Below are positions 10,701-22,196 of a stretch of 64,000 bases of DNA, in pieces. Position numbers and translations under genes: made by a program. The DNA comes from Leptasterias polaris. Taxonomy: Eukaryota; Echinodermata; Asteroidea; Forcipulatida; Asteriidae. The DNA lies in NCBI GenBank assembly GCA_037783415.1, contig JAZGTN010000192.1, forward strand, positions 1,922,001-1,986,000, given 5' to 3'. Each line of letters starts with the position of its first letter. Within the stretch, counting starts at the first letter, position 1. Below the pieces are notes generated by a model that saw only the letters and a list, made by a program, of their open reading frames with translations, was not told the DNA's origin and did not search any database.

Positions 10701-12636
10701 TTGTGTATAAAGCCTGTAGTTTTGTATTTATAGTGATTCACAGAGTCTTAACACCTTTTGAATATCAACATCTTGGAGTTTCTGTGTCCACAATATAAGG
10801 GGGAACCCAGGCCCGTAAGCCTACTTTTCAGGAGTGTTGACATTTGTCAAATCTCATCCTAGATTTGTGAAGTATAGAGTGACACGGGTCGTGCCATCCT
10901 TGATAAGTCCACCTCGAATTTAATTTGAGTATTACAACCCAACATTCTGAAAATTATGACAGGCTGCTTACATATCCTCAATACCATAAATAGCTTGATT
11001 AATATAAACACCAGCCTTCCCTTTCCTTTTGACGGTGTAAATATTGACATATATATTTTTTTAAACTAAACGATATAATATATCATGCCTTAATGTTAAA
11101 GAGGGGCTCCATGGTCAAATCCAGTTTTGTGATGCACTCATTTTCCAGTAGAGTCCTCATGATAGTGGGGTGAAATTACAAGTCTCTAAACCTCCGTTTG
11201 AGGGAATTGTTTCTCAAAATGCTATACATTATCAACAGCTGCTGTGCTTCTTATTACCAAGTAGGTTTTTATGATCATTAAATTTCTTGGAGTAAATACC
11301 AAAGGCATACCCTCCCTTTGAAGGGCAAGTTATTCAGTGTTTTTGTTCGAAGAGCGAATTAATTCCCATCTTCTAGTTTTCACTATTACTAGCACACCAT
11401 ACACTACCTAATACAAACAATATGTGTGAACATTTCATAACACTTTGAGAAAAATGTGGCAATCGATATAAGGAATTATGTCAATATTTCAGACGGACGG
11501 GAACATTTATTTGTGTGATTAGTAGTTAGTACTGATATAAACTTGACACTGACAGTCATTGAGTTTTTTTAAGGTAGCAACCAATCATTTTCCCCGATAT
11601 TTATCAATCATGGATTTTGTCTTTAATATTAATAATGCACAGAAGAATTTACATGAGGTCTGTAGACTGTTAATACAGGAACAATTTAGTAAATCGCATT
11701 TCCTTTATATGAGAAATTAGTGGCATTCGAAATGGAGAACGTCGTGGCAGATGGACAAGAAGTTATTTTGAGATTTGAAAAGAAAAATGCAAGGGTGATA
11801 TTTTTGGCTTTGAGGAAATATCAGGAGAACTATGCAATGATGAAACCAAATAGTCGGTTTCGTGATGTCGATTTATCATAGGATCTGTCTTGTCCGTTCT
11901 GGTGAGGAGATTTGTCGAGAAAGATATGATCTTAATCCGCTCTGAAGGTCTTTTGATGACGATTGTTAAGAAAGATTGAGATACAATCATCCTTTGCAAA
12001 TAGATTTAGATTTATGGATAACAGGTGTATGGATAAAGTTCGTTTGAGTGGCACCAAACGGCTTTAACAATAGGGTCCTAAAATGGAGCCCTGTGGAAGC
12101 CCCGAGTAAACTTACGCATGTGTCGTTGTTTACAATTTGATTGATCATGCAAATTTAAATGGTATCCCCTGCTCTGTTATTCTTTGCAAATGTAATACTT
12201 TATTTGAATATTCATGTGCACAATGCAACAGAATGTTCTGTCTATGTCGAGAAACCAAAAACATACACAGGAGTTCTAAAATCTTTGAAACATCTACATC
12301 ATATCTCAGTACTTGCAAATATATTGGTCAATTGCAGGTGAATAGTATAGGATATAAAGTTGTTTTGCATAGTAAAGTGGGACGGGGAGTTCTATATATA
12401 TATATTTTTTTAAAGTGGCTTCACAAACGAGTGAATAACTGTCCAAAAACTACTCATGCAGTAACTAAACTAACTATTCACGAAGTATTTGATACAGTAG
12501 TAATAGTATTTGAAAACATGTCATGTATTATTGTGCATGTAATGTACTTTTACATGTATATAAAGTTTATAGACCTTCAAATATCGTATTGATTATATAA
12601 CGTCAATCGAGCCACGGAGCATTAACAAGGAAAACT
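10701..12636. other. Intron sequence, mostly unassigned
   Basis: A degenerate GTATAC-family MITE fragment is visible at about 11097-11322 (ends in GGCATACCCTCCCTTTGAA, with TCTCAAAATGCTATACATTATC inside). The open frame 12137-12592 has low-complexity segments and no family signature. Nothing else is supported. Confidence 0.35.
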
Positions 12637-14184
12637 CATAGGCCATGGGCCGAAGCCATTTATTTTATCAAAGTGCTGCAGGGTGGGGGGTGAATACGTT
12701 TTGAAGCCATAATATCATAGAAATGGTATTCATAACAAAATATCAACAATGTTCTACAAAAAAGTTTGGTTCATTTTCTTTAAAAAAGTGATTTTCTAAG
12801 CCCATTTTTGCAACCTTATTGGAGTTGTAACCTTGTTCCCAAACATGAAGTGTAAAGGTGCTATGGGACTGTGGCACACAAAATATTCAATGCCCCTGGG
12901 AAGGAGTATGTGTAAGTTTGTTTGTTTGTTACAATATGGCTGCCAGACAATGGAGGGGTTGCAGTGTGCTTGTCATGTAACAAATGATGCATGTGAACCT
13001 GTTATAGCTTTTAAAGAGTCTTCTTGGGATAGAATTGTTGAATGTGTAAGTACATGGAAAGAGTTAGATGGTTTAGAGAAGAAAGCTGCCTTGGAGTTTG
13101 ACATAGAAAAGAAACATTTGTACGGGTATCATAGAAAGTGCTACCAACGTTTCACTGACAAGAGGCGTATTGGACAAGGCCTCAGAGGAAAGAAAAGGGG
13201 CGTTTGAAAGAAGACATTGAAGAATTGCAAGTAGATGCTGATGAGGAAGATGAACATAATGAACAGGGGTACCATGTGTTGAGGTCTCAAGACAAAATTC
13301 ACCGCTGTAAAGTTCCACGTAGGTCAGGAAATGTACTCCCTGAAGTATGTATAATATGCCTTGAGAATAAAACCATCGTAGAGAAGTCAACCAGAAAGAG
13401 AAGACTTGAGCGTCTTGTTACATGTGAGACCAATGCGTCAAAACTTTTGGAAGCAGCATCTGCCAAAAATGATCAGCGAATATTGCTACAGATCGAGGGC
13501 CTTGATCCGGTATGCATTGAAGTCCGCTACCATGCTTCATGCTACAAACTGTACACAAAATGTGCTTATGAGGGTAAGCCCACATGTAGTCGTTTTCTTT
13601 CAGAATCCTTTGACTGCTTTTGTGATGAAGTGATAAAGAAGAGGGTTATTGGTGGTGGGGAAATCTTGAAAATTAACATCGCATTTACGAGAAAATCAAT
13701 CTGTAGAGTATAATTCTGTTTAAAGAATAAAAGTGTCTGTGACAAAATTCTCTCAATCAATGGTCCTTTTTTGTAACCATGCTGTAGTTAATGTTTGCCA
13801 GGGGTGTGTTCCGGTACATGTAAATAATGGATTATTTGCTCCAAAAAATCATATTTAAAGTGATAATGGCAGCCATTTTGTAAATTGTCAAGTTCCATGT
13901 TCTTGTGAAATCCTTCCAGTTGTGAATTTTTATGCAAGAGCTCAACATTTATGTATAGCTTTTCATACATGTGCGTTTCTAAGAAATAATTAGCCGCCAT
14001 GTTTGATTTTGGCCGCCATCTTGGATTTCTCGCTTGTGAACCAATAATTTTAGTAGAACATTGTTTTTTCTTGAAGAGGACACTATTCCCTACATTTTGA
14101 TGTATAGATCTCCCCTTCACCCCTGGGGCTGCAGCATTCTCCCATTTCTGGAGGACTTTTTGGCCTTCGGCCCATGGCCTATCA
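12637..14184 (+). mobile_element. 1.5-kb DNA element with TIRs carrying a Cys/His ORF
   Basis: The left end CATAGGCCATGGGCCGAAG is mirrored at the right end by CTTCGGCCCATGGCCTATC (14165-14183). Similarity extends inward, with CTGCAG at 12677-12682 and at 14130-14135. The interior holds the frameshifted two-module ORF (12833-13713) on the + strand, then ~450 bp of non-coding DNA. No target duplication is evident. This looks like a decayed or internally deleted DNA transposon in the sulfotransferase intron, in the same orientation as the host gene. Superfamily unknown. Confidence 0.6.
12833..13713 (+). pseudogene. Frameshifted ORF with two Cys/His (zinc-finger-like) modules
   Basis: Two overlapping frames read as one protein of about 290 residues. 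The first (12833-13207) contains CACHVTND, then YHRKCYQRFTDK. The second (13204-13713) contains CIICLENKT, then YHASCYKLYTKC. Each module thus has a Cys pair and, 50-80 residues on, a (Y)HxxCYxx(F/Y)T motif, which looks like an internal duplication of a metal-binding unit. Module 2 ends in a charged stretch and GGGEILKIN. The frames are out of register by one base near the A/G-rich run at 13188-13200, so this copy is broken. Similar large ORFs with paired modules are, from general knowledge, common multi-copy genes in marine invertebrate genomes and probably transposon-derived. No catalytic core is seen in this copy. I do not know a family name. Confidence 0.6.
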
Positions 14185-15076
14185 CTGAAGAAAACTGTCT
14201 GTGAAAAGACCAATGGTAGTAAATAATCGATAACATTGGGGCCACTTGCATCGCGTTGGTCACTGGGTCAATTAGAATGGTGCGTGTTGGGGGGGGGGGG
14301 GGTGTGGCTTGGCATGCCTCTTTAGTCGTACAAAACGGGCAAAGTGGAAAACCATACTTGTGAAGGCTGGAGACTGGAGTAAATACCTGCGTCAATTAGT
14401 AGTACTCTAATTCATTACGTAGTGCACGGTGCCATGGAAAGTACTGTATGGATGCGATTGGGTTTTGCTACCTCGTATACCGTCTTGAACCGAGACTACT
14501 GAAATAGGTAGGCCACTGTAAACGGTATGCTCTGACCCTCTTTGAACACGTCATTGCCCGTAGATTATACAATAGTAGACGTGGACTCAAGGCCAAATTG
14601 ATACTTATTTGAATGATTTGAATGGCATAATAGAGTGCCTCTTGTTGCTTTGTAAAAACACAGGTCGCTTATTTTAAGCGAAAGTCGTAAAAAACGTAGC
14701 AATATATAGGTAAATTATACATAAATTGTATTCGCATGTTTTTGTAACATATGGAGGATGTAAATTCATGGAACATACCCTTGGGAATTTCTTGGCGATA
14801 ACTGAAATTTGTTTCGAAGAACTGCCCAGACAGCACAACTCTTTGGCTAGTTTTTCAGCGTTACCTCAGTCCTCGAATGATTGAAAGTGTGGCGCCATAA
14901 AAAGTATACATAGCAGGGAATATTAGTAGTCGTTTATTTTGGTGAGCTTCGGGTGCCAGACTGTCTTCGCTCCCGACCTCGCTTTGAAAACTATGCTTGC
15001 ATAGCGTATTAGAGGTTTTGGGGGACTTTAAGGTAATCAATGTCTGGCCATCTTTTGTTGGGTTTTAAAATAAACA
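14185..15076. other. Intron sequence without recognised genes
   Basis: A G12 run lies near 14290. No splice-bounded coding sequence seen. Confidence 0.3.
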
Positions 15077-15246
15077 GGGGTCGATTTCACAAAACTCTTC
15101 CTAACTTCGGATAGGACTAGTCCTAGGCAACGCTAAGAGATGGGACTAGTCTTAGGACTAGTCTTAAGTTATTAGACCAGTAACTTATCTCTTAGCATTG
15201 CCTAGGACTAGTCCTAAGTTAGGAAGAGTTTTGTGAAATCGACCCC
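15077..15246. mobile_element. 170-bp palindromic MITE, GGGGTCGATTTCACAAA ends
   Basis: Left arm GGGGTCGATTTCACAAAAC, right arm GTTTTGTGAAATCGACCCC. Pairing continues through CTCTTCCTAA and the repeated GGACTAGTCC/TAGGACTAG core. The arms pair almost perfectly apart from a few mismatches, so it is young or conserved. TCGATTTCAC-type termini recur at 46572-47601 and in the fragment near 62865. Confidence 0.85.
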
Positions 15247-15369
15247 AGGATCATTTTTAAGACCTGATTGTTGTTCTCCCCAGGTGTCACTTGGTCAGGC
15301 TGTTTTCTCTTCTTAGAAGAAAATAAAAGGAGAAATTAGAACTGAAATATAATAAGCTGTTGTATACTT

Positions 15370-15450
15370 CTAATCCCAACCCCTAGCAAAGTCTTTCCCA
15401 AAGGCTAATAGGCTCAGCTATTGGGTCGAAACGTCAGGCCATTACCCCCC
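15370..15450 (+). repeat. Hammerhead-like motif GTCGAAACGTCAGGCC
   Basis: GTCGAAACGTCAGGCC at 15425-15440 equals the 3' half of the motif at 45086-45101. Upstream on the opposite strand lies AAAGACTTTGCTAGG (inverse of 15375-15389), so two motif halves face each other. AATAG...CTATT can pair before the GAAA box. An intact CUGANGA box is not present, so catalytic activity is doubtful. Confidence 0.4.
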
Positions 15451-16820
15451 TTTTAGCTTGAAAAGGGAATACGGGAACACAAACTTTACTGGGGATAGGC
15501 CTATCACAAAGTAAAGCATAAAGGCTAAGTCCACGCTGTGTCCATATTTGTCTGGTTACCATTTTACATATGCATCTCAACGTTGATACTCTCGTGCACG
15601 AAAAAGGGAGCAGACTAATTTTAAGCATTAGTTGGGAAGAAAACAAGTATTTATGTTATTACACGAGTGTGCATTAATACGTTCACATCCATGAATGGTT
15701 CTCAAAGCCAACTTCACAACTCCAAACGTACATTTTTCTGCTTCATATGAAATCACATTTATTGATCTGTCAAGCTATATGCTTGTGTCTTGCGCAGATA
15801 AAAGCGATATTGTACCGTACTTGACCCCAAACTGCAAGAGGTCAGCCGTATATTAATATTAGTGTTAGTATTGAGGAGCTGCCAGAATAACAAATAATGC
15901 ATATTTTCATTGTTGATATCGGCATTCTTGCAACCCGTTTGATTGAGAGGTTCGGTAACATAAAAACACTTCAATCGATTTAAAGGGAATTGCGCTATTA
16001 GGGGAAAGGGACTCCATGAATGCTGTTCTGTTTATTACAAAACAACAACACAGAAACAGCACAATGAAAGATACAACATTTTTTTAAGGGAAGGGTGCGT
16101 GCGATTTCGATCAATCGTGATATGTAGAAGCAGTTTATTTGAGCGGGACTATGTGTATGCTACGATATTTAAGTATCCAAACAAAATGAATGCACTGCAA
16201 CCAAACCGAGGCTGCAGTGGGCAAATTAGTCAGGCTCCTCTTTCTCAGAAGAATGATAATCCGTATTGCACTTGCACACAGGGATTTCAACAAAGATGGG
16301 ATGGCAGCCTTGCCTTAAAGGTGTGCCAACTTTTGTGACGTCTCTACAGAACCGTTTAGCCCATTCATGAATAGTTTATCTTGCTTATCAAATGGAGGGC
16401 AGTGGCCAATCTGCATGCATAATTTATGCTGAGGCATTCAGCAACTGAGTATACGTAGACGTATGTGATGTAAACAAATCGTGTAGTTTTACCATGGTTT
16501 TACTAAACCTCTTTGGAATTAGAACTGTTTGAAAAGTAGTGACTGGAAAAAATGGTCTTGTTAATGTACTTGGAGGTTATTAACCTGAAGAATACTGAAT
16601 TAAGAATCGCGGTACGAAATTAGGCCCGCAAGAACACTTGCCATCTGGGGTGGGGGTGGGTGCTGGGTTTTTCTACTGGGTTTTTCTTAACGACAATTAA
16701 ATGGTAAGGTTCTTGTCGATGTTTATCAGTAATGAGGAAGAGGGGTGTGCAAGATTGATACTGCCAATTTTCGACCCAAGTTCCAAGCTGTTTCCATGTG
16801 AAGTTATGTGTTCCAATGTA
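15451..16820. other. Intron sequence without recognised features
   Basis: Short frames only; no protein-like or splice-bounded segment. Confidence 0.3.
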
Positions 16821-17153
16821 TAGACCATGTGACATGTGACATCACATGTTAACAGCAGTCACAGAGCCTGGACTTTCTCTAGGCACGATTTATACACATC
16901 TCAAGGGAAGAATACACCAAATCTTATATTACATGGAGATTTCACTGTTCGTTTGTTATCAACTTTTGATATGAAGAAACAGGGCACATCGCCACATCCC
17001 AAAAGTACTCGTCCAGCTGTATTGTTTATAACTCTTGAATTTATGGTGAATTTATGACACAAACTGTAAAAACTTCTCACGTGAGTTAGTGTAGTGTCTT
17101 GCTCTAAAATGTACAAGGTTACTCTTTTGGTAAACAAAGGTTACATTGTCTAC
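16821..17153. repeat. GACCATGT-family MITE
   Basis: Left TAGACCATGTGACATG and right GGTTACATTGTCTA are imperfect inverted ends. The interior (CAACTTTTGATATGAAGAAA and ATAACTCTTGAATTTATG) matches 23397-23720 closely and 4106-4380 in inverse. Confidence 0.75.
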
Positions 17154-18338
17154 ACGTAGACACCTTAGGGTTTTATTGTTTGATTGCATTGTGCACGCAT
17201 TTTTCAATTCAATGTTCGTTACCTTTTCTCATTGATCCACAGCGGCAAGTATCAATTGATTTTGTATTTACCATTTTTGAACGAACATTACGTGTCAGTG
17301 CTTCATTCAATACAGTCGGTGATCCATCTTAGATCGATTAAGTCAAAAGCGAATGACAACCAACAACTGACCGGTATATTATTTAAAAAACAGTTGTGCA
17401 CTGTTTTCTCGAAGGACGTAAACATCATCCGAATTGTCAGTTTGAAATTACTTTCTATAAACCCACGATTCGATTGAACTTTTTCCTCAAGGCATTACGA
17501 CTCTTGTGAAGGCATTTCTTTACTTCATTGTCCAGTCCATAGAATCGAAATTGCATCGTTTATCAGCTTGACATAACGTCGCCTGTGATTTGTATTCACC
17601 CTTTTTTTAAAGGTGGCCCTCAGGTTTTTTGTAGCTCTTTTGACAATGTTTTTCCCTAGAAGAAATCTCATTTCAAAATGAACACAAACGCCAGTTTCAA
17701 GTATGATTTATTTCTGCTTAACTTAAAATGTCACAATCTGTAGTTTATCAAATGACACCGGAAAGATCTGACAAGTCAAAACAACAAATGGTGTTATTGT
17801 GAGCAGCACTCGCTTTTCTATTAACCCCAAAACACATGGTGGTACTTGCTTTTTTTTTTTTTTAACCAACAGTGGGCTGAAAAGATCGCATGATTGTTCA
17901 CATGTTGTACAAACTGTGCTAATATAATCCATCTACATCTACAGGAATTCAGACCTCAGAGTAGCTTTGTTTTGTCCTTTGTCTCTTTTTTGTTCAGGGC
18001 AGGCGAAAACGTGGTTATTTCGATTGGGAAATCAAAATAAGACTCTGTGTTGGTGGACAATCTTCTCAAACGTCGTATAATTTCAGAGTTAATATTTCTC
18101 AGTGCAATCGTACTGCGTATGGAAAGTAAGCGTGCAGATTGAGACAAAAATTGTGTAGTTTGTTCCCCTTTTTAGACTGAGTGTGTGTGATCGTTAATAA
18201 TCAACGCACGAGTTTTATCAGGATCTTTCCTGATTTAAGTATTTTTTATTGATCCCCCTGCGCCTCAAGATTTTCTTGAAAGATGCGAAATTGCCATCAG
18301 TGAGACAAAAGACTCTGCCCTTGTCATGACTGGGGACA
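17154..18338. other. Intron sequence without recognised features
   Basis: A T13 run near 17850. No gene or bounded repeat seen. Confidence 0.3.
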
Positions 18339-18823
18339 GCCCCATATTCCGACACCACTATAATTATTCCGACACCTCTCTGTTCCGACAACTCAACCTA
18401 TGTTCCGACGCTCCTATATTCCGACACCCCTATATTCCGACAACCCTATCTTCCGACACTCCTCTATTCCGACTGCTTGACGTATGTTCCGACAACCTGC
18501 TTGGCTTATAAATGACAAAATATCAAATGGAAGTTTGTTACCATGTGCTTTTTGGTGGGAAACGTAAACTATTACCAGAATAATAATATGGGAAAATTAC
18601 GTGTCGGAACATAGGGGTGTCGGAACATTATGGTTTTGCAGTCGGAATAAAGGGATGTAAAAAGATAGGGGTGTCGGAACATAGTGCTGTCGGAACATAG
18701 GGATGTCGGAACATAGTGTTGTCGGAACATAGTGCTATCGGAACATAGGGATGTCGGAACATAGGGGTGTCGGAATATTATAGGTTGAGTTGCCGGAACA
18801 TAGGGGTGTCGGAACATAAGGGC
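18339..18823. mobile_element. Foldback element with 16-bp tandem repeats in both arms
   Basis: The left arm (18339-18500) repeats ATTCCGACACCCCTAT-like units. The right arm (18600-18823) repeats the complement, TGTCGGAACATAGGGG, with a period near 16 bp and at least nine copies. About 100 bp of unique AT-rich DNA separates the arms. The termini GCCCCATATTCCGACACC and GGTGTCGGAACATAAGGGC match inversely. Frames through the array are artefacts of the repeat. Confidence 0.75.
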
Positions 18824-19278
18824 GTAACCCTTCAGATATCTAATTGAAGTGATGCAGAGAGTCTGTAAATCGAATGTAACCACCTGTAAATTAAGGGGTT
18901 TCGTCTCCAAACACCAACAAGTAAACTTCTCTCAAATTTGTATGATTTTTTTATGCAATCTCACCCATGATAATCATACTATACCTTCAACAGTGTCCTC
19001 CCAGGAAATCTTCCTGTTATTTGAATGGCGATATTTTGCATGAAGACATTGTCATTTTGTTAATTTTGATCTATGTTATATCATACCTCCTTTTTCTATG
19101 GTTCTCTATGGTTATACTGAAGGTACCTTCTTGTTTGTTTACCAATACTGTCATGGTTCACACACAGCCTTTGCGTGAACGTTTGACCTCTGAAAGGAAC
19201 TGTGTCACCCCGTTTAGGTGTAGAGTAAGGAATTTTCCCTGCTAGGGAACATCTTCGAAGTTGTTGCAAGGGGACTTA

Positions 19279-19651
19279 TATAGGGTCTGTACACGTTTGG
19301 TAATGACTTTGAAAATTAGTGGCAATAAAACTTAAGAAGTACAGCAGCTTTCGATAAATAGTACAAAGCATTTTGAGAATAATTTCACTTCGAAGTAATG
19401 TGGTTATGGAAAAAGATATCAGGTTTTATGCCCAAAATTTTTTATCTGAGAAACAATTCTCAGATTGTGTATTCCTATAGGGATTATTCTTCCTGCGTGG
19501 ACATATTCGCTCCGGTTTTTTGGCGATCTCAAAAACGCGACCACCTTTTAAAGTGAAATTTTCACAAGTTAGTTTTACTGGATATATCTACATTTATGTA
19601 GGATTAAAACTATCGAACGGTTCCAAAAACCAAAGGTACACTTTTCCTTTA
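19279..19651. repeat. GTATAC-family MITE
   Basis: Homologous along its length to 3603-3999 in inverse orientation: left end TAGGGTCTGTACACGTTTGG, interior TCTGAGAAACAATTCTCAGA, GCGTGGACATATTCGCTCC and ACGCGACCACCTTTTAAA, right end CCAAAAACCAAAGG. Confidence 0.75.
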
Positions 19652-21863
19652 ATGACAATTTGAAACATCTTCGGGAAGCTTTATTTTATAACCCTACCTC
19701 AACAAAGTTTTCTGGATTGTGAAGTAGTTTTATCTATAGAAGCAGTGCCTTGAAGAATGTCTGAACTTTTGCCGACCCCTAAGGCCCTTAAAATGCGTCA
19801 CTTATCTGCAGAACTTAATAGTACTGTCAAGTCTGGTTCGCTGATAACAGTGTTGAGCGTCATTGGAACCTAACTAAATGTCGCCCAGACCACTGAGCTA
19901 ACCAAGCAAGATAGGATGTTGAATACTAATTGTACCAGCCTAAGAAAGAAACACACAGTCATCTATAGGCCTATTTTTAATGCCAGTCAATTTTGAGAAG
20001 GCGAAAACAATCCGTAAAAATAGGACAACGGCCCCCAGCCGGGGACTACCCCCTCCCTGAGCGGCAATCGGCTGTATACGCGCATGTGATTTTATAACGT
20101 GCAGATGGAGACAAAAGTCTGAATGTATAGTATTGAGAGATATAATGGGGCAGGCCTTTACAATCTTGAAGAGTCTCGAGACTCTGGTTTCCTCCTAAAA
20201 ACTTCCTGTTGAAACCGATCCTACCTATGTGTCAGAACAATATTAGTAATACAACTGTCTGAACTTGAAGACGTTGGGCAAAGTTTAAAGACAATTTGGA
20301 GCGTTGGTTTTATTGCAGTCCCTTGCTTCCTTCTTTATACAGTGCGTTGACAGACCTTTAGCTATATAAAATTCGGTTAGAAAACTTGAAGTGTGGCACA
20401 AACTGTTCATAAAACTTTTCCCGTCTGAAGTACTTTGTTTGTTTGTTTGTTTGTTGGTTTGTTGTTTTGTTTGTTTGTTGTTTGATTGATGTACCTTATC
20501 TTGATTCAAAGATAGTAACCATTATCAAACATTACAATAACGGCAGTGCACTGTACTCTTTAATCGAGGAGATGAGAATGGGTGTACCGATATCCATTGT
20601 AGCAACTTTGCCAACATGACTAACAATGACTGCGTTCTACTTAATACAGTTGTCTGCTGGCCAAATGCCAGTTAAAATACATGAGAACCAGTCAGATATC
20701 TCTCCATGTAATCCGGCTGGCTAGTTCAGTGTTGAAAAGCATCCGCATTTCATTTGAGATATTGAGTCTTGACTAGTGAAAAAGCTAGCGGACTATAGTG
20801 AAATGACAAGCTAACTGGTCCAGCTGGCCAGTCATTAAAAAAGTCAATGGCAAACCCTGCATCTATATCCAAAGCTGTTTTTTTTGGGGGGGTCAAAGTT
20901 TTAATGATGTCTCTTGTCTTGATTCAAAGAGAGAGGGTAGGCCTAAACCTTAGCATGGCGTTGCCAACATGTCTGGATGTGGCTGTTGACTCTAAAAGAA
21001 CAAGCACACTATAGTAACAAGTAACATTACCAAGGCTGTGCCTTATCTTTACTCATAGAGTGTGTTAACTGTAAACCAACAGTTTTCATAAATTAAGTAA
21101 AGTTGTACCCAGCTTTGGCTTAAATAAATGGAGCGTATCTGTTGCAGATCTTAAAAGTTTACCTTATCTAGACTCAAGTAGAGTATATGGATATCAACAG
21201 CAGATGTTTATTTGAGAACATTCCTCATTGATGTACATTATCTTGATTCAAAGAGAGTACATGTAATCACAATAGTATACCTTTGCCAACACACTCGGAC
21301 ACTCCCAAAATTGTAGAATCTAAACTACATTAAAGCTACAATCTAAAGCTGTTGCTAGCTTCATCAAAGACCGAGACTGCCCTGGATTTCCGGAGAGTTA
21401 TTAAATTAACGCACACAGTTGTCTCGTCTATTAGACATGGTTGGGGTGAGGGAGGGGATATTGTAATGATATAGCGTGAGAGCGACCCGTGAACCCAACT
21501 CAAGATCATACGGATACCAATGGTCGACTATTCGCAGGCATGCATAGAGACGCAATGGTGTCTGCATGCAATCAATGTTTGTGCCGAATTTGGGATATTT
21601 CATTGAGTCTAAAATGTGCTGTTATATAGAAAAATATGCACTGAAATTGCCCACATGCCCAGTGTGAATTTGGTTGTTCGAATTCAAAACAAAGTGTCAG
21701 AAACACACCAGAAGAGCCTCGCATCCAACGATCATTACTATGGGCCAGTTGCTCTACCTTTCGAAAACAGGCACTGGAGTGGTTTTGAATGGTCAGTTTG
21801 GTAGAATACTGCACTGCAAGTACACGTTCTTTTCATAACCGCTAACTCTTCAGAATGGCCCTT
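19652..21863. other. Intron sequence with a GTTT microsatellite
   Basis: (GTTT)n occurs at about 20433-20482. ACCTTATCTTGATTCAAAG recurs loosely at 20492, 20912, 21160 and 21239, suggesting a degenerate ~350-bp repeat. No exon recognised. Confidence 0.35.
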
Positions 21864-22093
21864 GGTACCTGATATTTAGTACTAGGTACCTGGTACTAGG
21901 TACTTGGTACCTGGTACTAGGTACCTGGTACTAGGTACCTGGTACTAGGTACCTGGTACTAGGTACCTGGTACTAGGTACCTGGTACTAGGTACCTGGTA
22001 CTTGGTACCTGGTACTTGGTACTAGGTACCTGATACTTGGTACTAGGTACCTGATACTAGGTACCTGGTATTTGGTTCCTGGTATTTGGTACC
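21864..22093. repeat. 14-bp GGTACCTGGTACTA tandem array
   Basis: About 230 bp of GGTACCTGGTACTA units, with TTGGTACC variants toward the right. Each unit contains the palindrome GGTACC, and the array is nearly self-complementary, so it could fold into many alternative hairpins. It ends 103 bp before the splice acceptor of the sulfotransferase catalytic exon. No coding frame of interest. Confidence 0.95.
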
Positions 22094-22196
22094 GCGCCAG
22101 TGCCACCGTCGCGCACATCTTCAAATGCTGCTATAGTGCTATAGTCAGTTTGAACATTAATTTGTACTTAATGATATTTGTAACTTTCTTTTACAG

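Larger units (their letters stand above)
6977..22196 (+). other. 15.2-kb intron of the sulfotransferase gene
   Basis: Donor GTAAAT at 6977 and acceptor CTTTCTTTTACAG ending at 22196 join two exons in phase 0. The intron is filled with repeats listed separately (8584-9273, 12637-14184, 15077-15246, 18339-18823, 19279-19651, 21864-22093 and others). Human CHST14 has an uninterrupted coding exon (established knowledge), so the intron after the stem is a difference from the vertebrate gene. Confidence 0.75.

Noticed and set aside
12137..12592. 151-codon + ORF just before the TIR element
   Set aside because: Contains low-complexity YIYIF and AT-driven segments and no family signature; probably fortuitous.
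13788..14213. 141-codon minus ORF within the TIR element
   Set aside because: Overlaps non-coding 3' part and right TIR; no motifs; opposite strand to the Cys/His ORF.
18339..18823. CRISPR-like array at 18.3-18.8 kb
   Set aside because: Repeats are contiguous without unique spacers and are arranged as inverted arms; the genome is eukaryotic.
18572..18910. ORF with repeated MFRHPYVPTS units
   Set aside because: Translation of the 16-bp TGTCGGAACATAGGGG array, not a repeat protein.
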